NCBI GenBank assembly: GCA_022601645.1
Contig: JAJACH010000001.1
Coordinates: forward strand, 1,153,126 to 1,217,125
Reading direction: 5' to 3'
DNA length: 64,000 nucleotides
Source of the DNA: Chlamydiia bacterium
GTDB lineage: Bacteria > Chlamydiota > Chlamydiia > Chlamydiales > Simkaniaceae
The notes under the pieces are model-generated. The model was not told the DNA's origin. It saw nothing but the letters and a program-made list of their open reading frames with translations, and did no database searches. This document shows, one piece after another, positions 24,366 through 31,965 of this stretch. Position numbers and translations under genes: made by a program. Each line of letters begins with the position of its first letter. Position 1 is the stretch's first letter.

Positions 24366-26681
24366 ATGGGAGATGATACCCAAGAAAAAGTGAGTTCACA
24401 TCCAGAAGCAAAAGGCCTTCTCATTATCGGCGCTTGCCTAGCGCTGTTTTTGTGTTTACTCACCTTTCAATATGGCGACCACACGAGAAACTGGCTCGGT
24501 TTAATCGGCTACATTATAGCCTTTGGCTTGCAGTATCTCTTTGGACTTAGCTCCTACCTTGTTATCGGTTTTTGCACCTGGATGGGGTGGAAGTGGCTCT
24601 CTTCAAACGAACCACCAAAATTTCTATCAAAGGCCATTTACTTTGGTATCATCGTGCTTTGTGCTAGCATGCTCTTTAATCTGTTTGCTGAAATTACGCC
24701 TCCAGAAAACCCCTTTATCAAGTCAAGAGTCTACTCAGAATCGGTTGTCTTAAAATACCCCTATCCTCATCGCTATATCCGCTATTATTTAGGCGGTGCA
24801 CCGCTTTATTATCTCTACCGCGATCTTCCGACATTTAATCTCGCACACATGCTTTCGAACATTGGTATTTTCCTCACTTTTTCGATGATTTTGCTCGTGT
24901 CTTTAATGCTTTTGACAAATACACGACTCTCTCATATCGGTCATTTTTTCGCAGTGACCTACCGCGGTACCGTCGATCTTTTCAAACGCTTTTACACCTC
25001 TTTAAAACCCCTTTCAATCGATGCCGAGTCCGAAGAGTTTAACTACAAGAGCATTGAGAAATCCCTTGCGATTCCTCCTCGTAAAGCCATGCCGCCTCCC
25101 ATGACAAAACCGCCAACGATAAAAAAAAAACTCGCCCTCCCAGAATCCCCAAAGGTGCCATTAAGTCCCGTTCAAACCATCCAAACAGGCCCTACAGAGA
25201 CAGTCAAACCACGCGCCTTAAAATCAGAAAAGACGATTTACGACGGTGACTATAACAACTACAAATTGCCTCCCTTAACACTTTTGACTCCCGCAAAAAA
25301 AATCGACATGTCAACGCTCAAAAGGGACCTCAAACGGCAAGCCGACATCCTAGAAGAAACGCTACTTAGCTTTGGCGTGGAAGCTCATGTTGGACGCATC
25401 AATTGCGGCCCAACCATCGCCTCATTTGAAGTACACCCCCCAACGGGTGTCAAAGTGCAAAAAATCAAAGTGCTTGAAAATGACATCGCACTTAACATGG
25501 AAGCATCTTCCATTCGGATCATCGCCCCCATTCCAGGAAAAGCAGCCGTGGGTGTTGAAGTCCCCTCACCAAAAGCGCAAGAAGTAGGCTTTAGAGAGAT
25601 GCTGCAAAACTATCAGAAATTAAAAGGGTATGAAATCCCGATCATGGTAGGGAAAACCGTTTCAGGAGAAGATGTCTATTCAGACTTAGCAAAAATGCCA
25701 CATTGTCTGATTGCAGGAGCAACTGGCGCTGGTAAATCGGTTTGCATTAATTCAATTGTCCTTTCGATTCTTATGAACGCACGCCCCGATGAAGTGAAAC
25801 TCCTGCTGATCGACCCGAAGAAAGTTGAACTCTCAGGGTATAGCGAACTCCCTCATATGATTGCCCCCGTAATTACAGAAGCCCAAGGCGCCTACGCCGC
25901 TCTGAATTGGCTTGTAAAAGAGATGCTCCACCGCTACGAAATCCTCAAGCAAATTGGCCTGAGAAACATTTCTGCCTTCAATAAAAGAAAGCCAAAAATC
26001 AAACAAGAAGAAGCGCTTAATATCCCGATTCCCAAACGAATGTCCTACATCGTTTGCATTATCGATGAATTCGCTGACCTTATGATGGCTTCGTCCTCTG
26101 ATCTTGAAACACCGATCGCACGCATCGCCCAAATGGCGCGCGCTGTCGGAATTCACCTTGTCCTCGCAACACAAAGACCATCGCGTGAAGTGATCACCGG
26201 TCTTATTAAAGCAAACTTCCCGACCCGGATCGCCTTTAAAGTTGCAAGCCGCGTCAACTCACAAATTATCCTAGATGACAACGGCGCCGAAACACTTCTT
26301 GGCAACGGTGATCTACTTCTTTTGCCGCCAGGAACTGCCCAACTCACTCGCGCCCAAGGCGTCTTCGTGCGCGACAAAGACATCAACAACGTCGTCGAAC
26401 ACATCTGCTCCCAGGCTCCCACCCAATACCTTATCAAATCCTTCGACCAAATGGGCCGCCAAGAATCAGATGTCGCCCCCAAAGATGACCTTTACTCAGA
26501 AGCCCGTGCCATCGTTATTGAAACCGGGAGCGCCTCCACCACCTACTTACAACGTAAACTCAAAATTGGGTACGCAAGAGCCGCCTCCTTAATGGATGAA
26601 CTCGAAGACAACGGCGTCATCGGCCCTCAAGAAGGAAGCCGCCCTCGCCAAGTCCTCTCACAGGAGTGGCAAGACGAATGA
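24366..26681 (+). CDS. ftsK: DNA translocase FtsK/SpoIIIE
   Basis: Protein of 771 residues. Four membrane helices lie in about residues 20-180, a Pro-rich linker follows (about 210-310), then the motor domain with Walker A GATGAGKSVC, Walker B VCIIDEFADLMM and HLVLATQRPS, and a C-terminal winged-helix gamma domain (LYSEARAIVIETG to the end) that reads KOPS-type sequences. It pumps chromosome ends across the division septum. The linker is much shorter than in E. coli, as in other reduced FtsK proteins. ATG 24366 is preferred to the TTG two codons upstream. The stop overlaps the next start (ATGA). Confidence 0.93.
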   Translation: MGDDTQEKVSSHPEAKGLLIIGACLALFLCLLTFQYGDHTRNWLGLIGYIIAFGLQYLFGLSSYLVIGFCTWMGWKWLSSNEPPKFLSKAIYFGIIVLCASMLFNLFAEITPPENPFIKSRVYSESVVLKYPYPHRYIRYYLGGAPLYYLYRDLPTFNLAHMLSNIGIFLTFSMILLVSLMLLTNTRLSHIGHFFAVTYRGTVDLFKRFYTSLKPLSIDAESEEFNYKSIEKSLAIPPRKAMPPPMTKPPTIKKKLALPESPKVPLSPVQTIQTGPTETVKPRALKSEKTIYDGDYNNYKLPPLTLLTPAKKIDMSTLKRDLKRQADILEETLLSFGVEAHVGRINCGPTIASFEVHPPTGVKVQKIKVLENDIALNMEASSIRIIAPIPGKAAVGVEVPSPKAQEVGFREMLQNYQKLKGYEIPIMVGKTVSGEDVYSDLAKMPHCLIAGATGAGKSVCINSIVLSILMNARPDEVKLLLIDPKKVELSGYSELPHMIAPVITEAQGAYAALNWLVKEMLHRYEILKQIGLRNISAFNKRKPKIKQEEALNIPIPKRMSYIVCIIDEFADLMMASSSDLETPIARIAQMARAVGIHLVLATQRPSREVITGLIKANFPTRIAFKVASRVNSQIILDDNGAETLLGNGDLLLLPPGTAQLTRAQGVFVRDKDINNVVEHICSQAPTQYLIKSFDQMGRQESDVAPKDDLYSEARAIVIETGSASTTYLQRKLKIGYARAASLMDELEDNGVIGPQEGSRPRQVLSQEWQDE

Positions 26682-27973
26682 AGATCCTCATCGCAGACCC
26701 CTCAACTCACTGCATTGATATCCTCACCAAAGCGCTTGAAGAACACACCCTAGAAATCGCCCGCACCGGCCCAGAAGCATTAGCTGCCTTCAAAGAATTT
26801 GAACCCGAACTTGTTATTGTCGATCTGATGCTACCCATTATGCACGGCATCGAACTCCTCCACATCATCCGCACCCACGATAATACCACCGGCGTCATCA
26901 TGACATCCTTTCAAATGATGGTCCAAAACTACCGCGCCGCCATCGAAGCGGGTACCGACTATTACCTCACTAAACCCTTTAAGCCCGAACACATCCTCGA
27001 CCTCATTGAGCGGTTTAAAAACCACACCCTTAAACCCGATCCCTTTGAACTTATCCTCCCTGATAACGGCGACACCTGCTACAACCCCACCCCGTCAACT
27101 GCCACCAACTACCTCAAATTCTGGGGCACCCGCGGATCCAACCCCGTCGCCGGAGCCGAATACGTCCGCTACGGAGGCAACACCTGCTCTCTTGAAGTGC
27201 GCTCAGGAAATGACGTCATCATCATCGACGCTGGCACAGGAATCCGTAAACTCGGCGATACACTCGCTGAGGCCAAAACCATCCATCTCTTCATCGGCCA
27301 CACCCACTGGGACCACATCACCGGCTTTCCCTTCTTCACCCCACTTTACCGCGACGACTGCAATATCGTCGTCTACGCCCCCGTCGGCTTTGAAAAAAGC
27401 ACCAAACAACTCTTCACCGACATGCTTGCCTACGCCTACTTCCCCGTCCGCCTCGATGAAATGCACTCCAAAGTCATCTTCCGAGAACTGCGCGACCATA
27501 AACCCATTACCATTGGCGATGTCACCATCGAAGCGCACCACACCAACCACCCTGGCCCAACTTTCGGCTTCCGGATCACCTCACCGCGCCAATCAATCGG
27601 CTACATCACCGACAATGAACTATTTATGGGCTACATGGGACACCCTTCTAAAATCACCCGTGACCACACACTCATGGAACCCCACCGCGGACTTCTTGAA
27701 TTCTTAGAAGACTGCGAAACTGTCGTTCATGAAGCCCAATACCTCCCTGCCGAGTACCATGAGAAAATCGGCTGGGGGCACTCTTCAGTCTCTAACGCCG
27801 CCGCCTTTATCCAACACCTCAAGTGTATCGAGTGGATTGTCACCCACCACGACCCAACCCACACCGATACCGTCCTTCAAGAGAAAAACCAAATCCACCT
27901 TGAAACACTGCTTGAACTTGACCTGCACCCCCACTGCACCATGGCCTACGACGGTCTTATTACAACACTGTAA
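26678..27973 (+). CDS. response-regulator receiver domain fused to a beta-lactamase-fold hydrolase
   Basis: Protein of 431 residues. Residues 1-120 are a receiver domain: phospho-acceptor D49 in LVIVDLMLP, T76 in VIMTSF and K99 in YLTKPF are kept, but the N-terminal acidic pair is reduced to a single Asp (ILIADPS). From about 145 a metallo-beta-lactamase domain of the RNase Z/PhnP-like subgroup follows: FWGTRGSNPVAG, RYGGNTC, the metal motif IGHTHWDH and a late THHDPTH. A phosphorylation-controlled hydrolase is inferred; its substrate, perhaps a nucleotide or RNA, is unknown. No sensor kinase is adjacent. It overlaps ftsK by four bases with CAGGAG upstream. Confidence 0.85.
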   Translation: MKILIADPSTHCIDILTKALEEHTLEIARTGPEALAAFKEFEPELVIVDLMLPIMHGIELLHIIRTHDNTTGVIMTSFQMMVQNYRAAIEAGTDYYLTKPFKPEHILDLIERFKNHTLKPDPFELILPDNGDTCYNPTPSTATNYLKFWGTRGSNPVAGAEYVRYGGNTCSLEVRSGNDVIIIDAGTGIRKLGDTLAEAKTIHLFIGHTHWDHITGFPFFTPLYRDDCNIVVYAPVGFEKSTKQLFTDMLAYAYFPVRLDEMHSKVIFRELRDHKPITIGDVTIEAHHTNHPGPTFGFRITSPRQSIGYITDNELFMGYMGHPSKITRDHTLMEPHRGLLEFLEDCETVVHEAQYLPAEYHEKIGWGHSSVSNAAAFIQHLKCIEWIVTHHDPTHTDTVLQEKNQIHLETLLELDLHPHCTMAYDGLITTL

Positions 27974-27995
27974 ACCTGCAACTTACATAATTATA

Positions 27996-28024
27996 TTAAT
28001 TTAAATAGCTCTCCAATATATAAT
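27996..28024 (+). promoter_or_regulatory. probable promoter of the 28043 gene pair
   Basis: TTAATT (27996-28001) and TATAAT (28019-28024) are 17 bases apart in an AT-rich gap, followed by AAGGAGG and ATG at 28043. Confidence 0.5.
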
Positions 28025-28042
28025 AAAACTACAAGGAGGGCT

Positions 28043-28648
28043 ATGTCAGGTATTGATAAAATTCCAGGAACCGATGGCACACAGGGAATAAATGGCCTTG
28101 GGAATGGTAAACGCAACTTTCAAAACATACCTGATTCTGTAGAGGGAGCCATTAAAAGAGTCCAGCAAGCTATTGAGCAGGGAACCCATTCTGTTAAGCT
28201 TGGAAAAACGGTGATCGAACTCTATCAGAGTATCCGCCACCATGCCCCTAACAACACCGTTTATCGTGACGACTTTACCAACCTCTCAAACGCCTACTTT
28301 AGAGCTTTCCAGACAGGTACTGGATATGAAGCGATGACAATAGTCCTAGATAGTATGCAGACTAGCACTGCAAATCGTCCCCCCTCCCCCATGCCAACCA
28401 TTGCCGAGTCGGTTACAGTTCTTAAAGGCGATGCCAACCCCTACCAGCCAGATGAACTTGATGACATGCTTTCTGTCTACATCTATTGCCTGGGGAATAT
28501 TAATCAAGTTGGAACGAACTTTTCTTTCGCCCATTTAAATGGGCTTTTACTTGGCATTTCTGATAATGCGACAAGTCAAGAGGTGGCGGCCCTCTATAAA
28601 TCAATGCAGCCAAATATAGATGTTTTAGCCAAAGAATATGGAGGGTAA
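28043..28648 (+). CDS. hypothetical protein, first of a similar pair
   Basis: Protein of 201 residues, family not recognised. It is soluble and helical, with a Gly/Asp/Asn-rich N terminus (MSGIDKIPGTDGTQGINGLG) of the kind often seen in secreted chlamydial proteins. The following gene has a like-sized product with the same opening (MSGV...GDTGG) and a shared pattern around FTNLSNAYFRAFQTGTG versus FANLSIACGQLHLGF, so they may be distant tandem paralogues. It has its own promoter and a consensus AAGGAGG site. Function unknown; a type III substrate is only a possibility. Confidence 0.6.
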   Translation: MSGIDKIPGTDGTQGINGLGNGKRNFQNIPDSVEGAIKRVQQAIEQGTHSVKLGKTVIELYQSIRHHAPNNTVYRDDFTNLSNAYFRAFQTGTGYEAMTIVLDSMQTSTANRPPSPMPTIAESVTVLKGDANPYQPDELDDMLSVYIYCLGNINQVGTNFSFAHLNGLLLGISDNATSQEVAALYKSMQPNIDVLAKEYGG

Positions 28649-28649
28649 A

Positions 28650-29261
28650 ATGAGTGGAGTTGGATACGTTGGAGATACAGGAGGCCTTGCCGCTTTCGGC
28701 GACAATGAGCCTAAGGGAATGACCCCCTTAGGCAATCTTACAACTGATTTAAAAGACCTTAAGCAAGGTGATCTTAATGGTTATGAGAAGGTTTGTGGGG
28801 ATGTGCTGAAAATAGGTTCATCTATTACTGATGACTCATCGTCGACTGAACGCACGAATTTTGCAAATTTATCGATTGCTTGTGGGCAATTACACTTGGG
28901 TTTTAATAATCCAACCTCTGGTGCAATGAAGCCATTTGTTCAAAATATGCAGGATATGATTACTGAAATGTCAAAATCCCCACAAGGCAAGACACCTGAA
29001 CCTTTAGAAGGTGCTGGATTTATTACCCCTCAGGATGGTGCATCTCGTGCTTTGACGTTAGCCGCTGACAATAAACCCGGTTTTTTCATGGAAGAATATA
29101 TGTCTACTTTAGGTGGGCTCATTTTGGGTGGCCATGCTAAGCTTTTTAATGAGGCAAATGCCAAAATCAATGGTGAGATCATGGGATGGTTGGGGAAAGG
29201 TACCCCACTACCATCTGACGTTTCGAGTTTTTTATCAAGCGTTAGTCAGCTTCCCAGCTGA
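28650..29261 (+). CDS. hypothetical protein, second of a similar pair
   Basis: Protein of 203 residues without recognised family, no membrane segment. The start ATG 28650 lies one base past the TAA of the preceding gene and has GAGGG within that gene's last codons, so it is translated from the same message. The N terminus is Gly-rich (MSGVGYVGDTGGLAAFGD), the remainder helical, ending in a Ser-rich tail. Its 3' end overlaps the convergent hydrolase gene by 27 bases. Confidence 0.6.
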   Translation: MSGVGYVGDTGGLAAFGDNEPKGMTPLGNLTTDLKDLKQGDLNGYEKVCGDVLKIGSSITDDSSSTERTNFANLSIACGQLHLGFNNPTSGAMKPFVQNMQDMITEMSKSPQGKTPEPLEGAGFITPQDGASRALTLAADNKPGFFMEEYMSTLGGLILGGHAKLFNEANAKINGEIMGWLGKGTPLPSDVSSFLSSVSQLPS

Positions 29262-30023
29262 GTCTAGAATGGGAACGCTTACTTTGTGTTGGTAAGCGAT
29301 CGTGATGGGGATATCACGCGTGATGTGTTCTCGGGCCATTTTCAAAGCAAGTTCGGGGTTGTTACACTCTTCAGACAGGTGGGCAAGGTAGATGTGTTTT
29401 AGGTTGTCGTGTTCGATTTCTTGGAGCAGTTCGGAACATGCTTTATTCGACAGGTGACCTTGGCGCCCTAGAACTCGCTGTTTGTAGACGGGTGGTCTTG
29501 GACAGGCGTGGACCATGTTCGGTTCGTGGTTTGATTCAATGACAAGGTAATCGCACTCGCGTAGGTGGGAGCTGACAAGAGTTGTGACAAAGCCGAGGTC
29601 TGTACAAAAGCCAATCTTGAGGTTGTTAAATTCAAAGGTGTAGGCAACGGGGTCTAGGGTGTCGTGTTGGATGGTGAACGGATGCACGAGGATGTCTTTG
29701 AATTGGAATGACTCCCCTGTTGTGAAGATTTTAAAGGTGAGTTTTTTCGTCGCGGTGGCTTGAATGGCTTTGGCGGTATCAAGATTTGCAAGGATAGGGA
29801 TGCCGCGCTTGCCTGAGAGCATGTCAAGCCCTCGCATATGGTCTGTATGTTCGTGGGAAACGATGATGGCATCGATCTCATCAAGGGTGGTGTTAAGTTC
29901 GTTAAGGCGCGTTTCGGTGGCTTTCATCGAAAGGCCTGCGTCGACAAGGATTTTTGCTTTGTTTGAAACGAGAAGATGGCAGTTGCCTTTTGATCCAGAT
30001 GCAAGTGGGCAAAAAATGAGCAT
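29235..30023 (-). CDS. YycJ/WalJ-like metallo-beta-lactamase hydrolase
   Basis: Protein of 262 residues with the features of the YycJ subgroup: N-terminal LASGSKGNCHLL, LVDAGLSMKAT, metal motif IIVSHEHTDHMRGL, IGFCTDLGFV and late HLSEECNNPELA. Members act as nucleases or are linked to cell-wall control; the exact substrate here is unknown. No Shine-Dalgarno sequence precedes the ATG at 30023; a TAAGAT box ends six bases before it, so a leaderless message is likely. The 64-base spacer to the divergent DUF1003 gene carries promoters for both. Confidence 0.85.
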   Translation of the reverse strand: MLIFCPLASGSKGNCHLLVSNKAKILVDAGLSMKATETRLNELNTTLDEIDAIIVSHEHTDHMRGLDMLSGKRGIPILANLDTAKAIQATATKKLTFKIFTTGESFQFKDILVHPFTIQHDTLDPVAYTFEFNNLKIGFCTDLGFVTTLVSSHLRECDYLVIESNHEPNMVHACPRPPVYKQRVLGRQGHLSNKACSELLQEIEHDNLKHIYLAHLSEECNNPELALKMAREHITRDIPITIAYQHKVSVPILDSAGKLTNA

Positions 30024-30029
30024 GCACGT

Positions 30030-30058
30030 ATCTTAACGTGTTGCAAAATTGTTGACCA
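30030..30058 (-). promoter_or_regulatory. promoter of the YycJ-like gene, predicted leaderless
   Basis: On the minus strand TGGTCA (30053-30058) and TAAGAT (30030-30035) are 17 bases apart; the ATG begins six bases after the -10 box. Confidence 0.5.
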
Positions 30059-30080
30059 GATTTGGTGCTCAAAGTATGTT
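30052..30080 (+). promoter_or_regulatory. promoter of the DUF1003 gene, predicted leaderless
   Basis: TTGACC (30052-30057) and TATGTT (30075-30080) are 17 bases apart, and ATG 30087 follows after six bases. Its -35 box overlaps that of the divergent gene. Confidence 0.6.
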
Positions 30081-30086
30081 GTAAAC

Positions 30087-30776
30087 ATGGTAAATACCGG
30101 TAAGTGTGCAATTTGTAGTCAGCAATTTGCAGAAGATGATCTTTTTCCTTTTGAAGTCATTCGACCATCAATTAAGGAAAATGCTGTTAAAAAATATCCC
30201 CACTTAAAAGATGAGGATTTCATTTGTGACGAAGATCTAAATGAATTACGCCTCGATCATATTGAAGATCTCTTGAAAGAAGATAGGGGCTCATTTTCTA
30301 CTTTAGAAAAAGAGGTTTTAGAAAGTTTTGAAAATGAAGATTTTGTCGCAGACAATATCAATAAAAAATACGAGCGTGAACTTTCTTTTGGTGAGAGAAT
30401 GGCTGATAAAATTGCCAAGTTTGGTGGCAGTTGGTTTTTTATAATCACGTTTTTAAGTTTCATTGTGATTTGGATGGCAATCAATATTATTTATGTGATG
30501 AATGAACCATTTGACCCGTATCCTTTTATTTTACTTAACCTCTTCCTTTCATGTTTAGCAGCACTGCAAGCACCGGTTATTATGATGAGCCAAAATCGGC
30601 ACGCTGAAAAAGATCGCCTCAAATTTAACGACGATTATGTGACAAATTTAAAAGCTGAAATTGAGATCCAACAGCTCCATCAAAAACTCGATCAATTTAT
30701 TAAAAAACAGTGGGATACGTTGATCGAAATTCAAAAGACTCAAATAGATTTACTCAAACATAAAAAATCAAAGTAG
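30087..30776 (+). CDS. DUF1003 membrane protein with N-terminal CxxC
   Basis: Protein of 229 residues. The core is a DUF1003 module: FGERMADKIAKFGGSWFFII, two membrane helices (about 112-132 and 144-165), then the signature APVIMMSQNRHAEKDRLKFNDDY and a C-terminal helical coil (IEIQQLHQKLDQFIKKQWD). The N-terminal 75 residues begin with CAICSQQF, probably half of a metal-binding knuckle, and are acidic. The function of the family is unknown. The start is fixed by the promoter, which leaves no room for a leader. Confidence 0.8.
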   Translation: MVNTGKCAICSQQFAEDDLFPFEVIRPSIKENAVKKYPHLKDEDFICDEDLNELRLDHIEDLLKEDRGSFSTLEKEVLESFENEDFVADNINKKYERELSFGERMADKIAKFGGSWFFIITFLSFIVIWMAINIIYVMNEPFDPYPFILLNLFLSCLAALQAPVIMMSQNRHAEKDRLKFNDDYVTNLKAEIEIQQLHQKLDQFIKKQWDTLIEIQKTQIDLLKHKKSK

Positions 30777-30805
30777 TTGACACAGATTTAAATAATTCTT
30801 ATACG
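30777..30805 (+). promoter_or_regulatory. sigma-70-type promoter, predicted leaderless start
   Basis: Perfect TTGACA (30777-30782), 17-base spacer, TATACG (30800-30805), then six bases to ATG 30812. The initiating base would be the A of the start codon. It is the clearest leaderless arrangement in the window. Confidence 0.75.
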
Positions 30806-30811
30806 ATAAAC

Positions 30812-31102
30812 ATGCTTACGTCAAAAGAGGACATCATCGACGACATAGACGCAACTCTCGATCAGTTGATTGAGAATGCTGAGGTCCTAGGTGAAATTTC
30901 TACAAATCCTACTTATGAAGAGGAAGCTGAAGCTTTGGAGATGATGCAGGAAGCTCTTATCAAGCACTTGATGACAATGGAGCAATTCATTCCGAAGCCG
31001 AAGGGGGCTCTTAGTGAAAAACGTTCTAAACTCGAAGCGATGCAGCAAGATGCACCGAAGATCCACAAAAGGCGACGCTCGCCTGTGCCTATCGGCCGTT
31101 AA
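30812..31102 (+). CDS. small hypothetical helical protein
   Basis: Protein of 96 residues, unrecognised. It is acidic and helical over residues 1-60 (KEDIIDDIDATLDQLIENAEVL, spaced as a coiled coil) and basic at the C terminus (KIHKRRRSPVPIGR). No membrane segment. It has a private consensus promoter placed so that no untranslated leader exists and no Shine-Dalgarno sequence is present. It overlaps the convergent phosphatase gene by four bases. Confidence 0.6.
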   Translation: MLTSKEDIIDDIDATLDQLIENAEVLGEISTNPTYEEEAEALEMMQEALIKHLMTMEQFIPKPKGALSEKRSKLEAMQQDAPKIHKRRRSPVPIGR

Positions 31103-31926
31103 CCAGCTTGAGTTTGGGGGGATTTTTTTTCTGGTTTCATCAGCTTTCCTTCTGATTCCAATTTACGCAGAAGGAACAGCGCTTCACTAGCTCTCAGCTC
31201 TGTCCATGTACCCTCGTGATAATGATCACATAGATACTCAATAGCGCCGTCTACTGTCATATCACAATACCTCACAAGATAAGCGACGAGAAAAGCGCCG
31301 GACCGACCAATGCCCGCCCCACAGCTAACAGCCATTTTCGCTCCAGGTATTTTTAGAGCCTCTTTAACTTGCTCAAAAAACCAGAAGATTTTCTCTTCAC
31401 TAACACCTAACTGCTCATCAAAAAACGTCTCAAGCACATCTTTTTGATCAATAAAATCCATGACATCTTCTGTTTGACAACGCGCATAAGTTAGGCCCTT
31501 ACTCTCCCAATATGCTTGATGTAAACGTTCAACATCCTTGTGAATGACATTCCCAAACGACAGGAGATGCGTGACACCCTCCTTTTGTAGGTGGTCTAAA
31601 TCAAAACGCGCTCGACAACAAGTCTTATAACCTGGGCGATGCAGTCCACCGATAAATGGGGTAACGGGTTTGTAAAATTTTGGCCCTGTTAATTGATCAA
31701 CAAGCCCTGTTGCCGCAAGAATGGATGTGCTAAGTGCAGTAAGACCAAATAGTATGGGGCGATTGGTGATCATCTGAGGAAGTGGCGTTTGATATGCAAG
31801 CCATCCTATTCCTGCAAATATGCAGCTTGCTGTTGCAACGACTTTCTTGCAGCCACGGGAGATTGGACCTGGACTGAGCTCCAAAGGAACATGTAAAGTA
31901 TCTCTTTTAATTGTGCTTACTGCCAT
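31099..31926 (-). CDS. membrane-anchored tyrosine/dual-specificity phosphatase with Inc-like N terminus
   Basis: Protein of 275 residues. The signature CGAGIGRSG at 202-210 is the Cx5R loop of cysteine phosphatases (C202, R208), preceded by candidate general-acid aspartates near 156-163, and followed by the usual YLVRYCDMTVDGAIEYL helix. The N terminus has two hydrophobic segments (about 28-45 and 56-77) joined by a short loop, the bilobed pattern of inclusion-membrane proteins; no cleavable signal is seen. If secreted and inserted like an Inc, the catalytic domain would face the host cytosol. An AAGAGG ribosome binding site partly sequestered in a small hairpin precedes the ATG, and TAAAAT upstream is a likely -10 box. 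Confidence 0.8.
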   Translation of the reverse strand: MAVSTIKRDTLHVPLELSPGPISRGCKKVVATASCIFAGIGWLAYQTPLPQMITNRPILFGLTALSTSILAATGLVDQLTGPKFYKPVTPFIGGLHRPGYKTCCRARFDLDHLQKEGVTHLLSFGNVIHKDVERLHQAYWESKGLTYARCQTEDVMDFIDQKDVLETFFDEQLGVSEEKIFWFFEQVKEALKIPGAKMAVSCGAGIGRSGAFLVAYLVRYCDMTVDGAIEYLCDHYHEGTWTELRASEALFLLRKLESEGKLMKPEKKSPQTQAG

Positions 31927-31965
31927 AAACTGCCTCTTCTTGAAGAGACTATTTTAACAGAATAA

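Noticed and set aside
27006..27707. A 233-residue Pro/Ser/Thr-rich plus-strand frame inside the receiver-hydrolase gene
   Set aside because: It is the second frame of a gene with strong codon bias and lies wholly inside recognised motifs of the true product.
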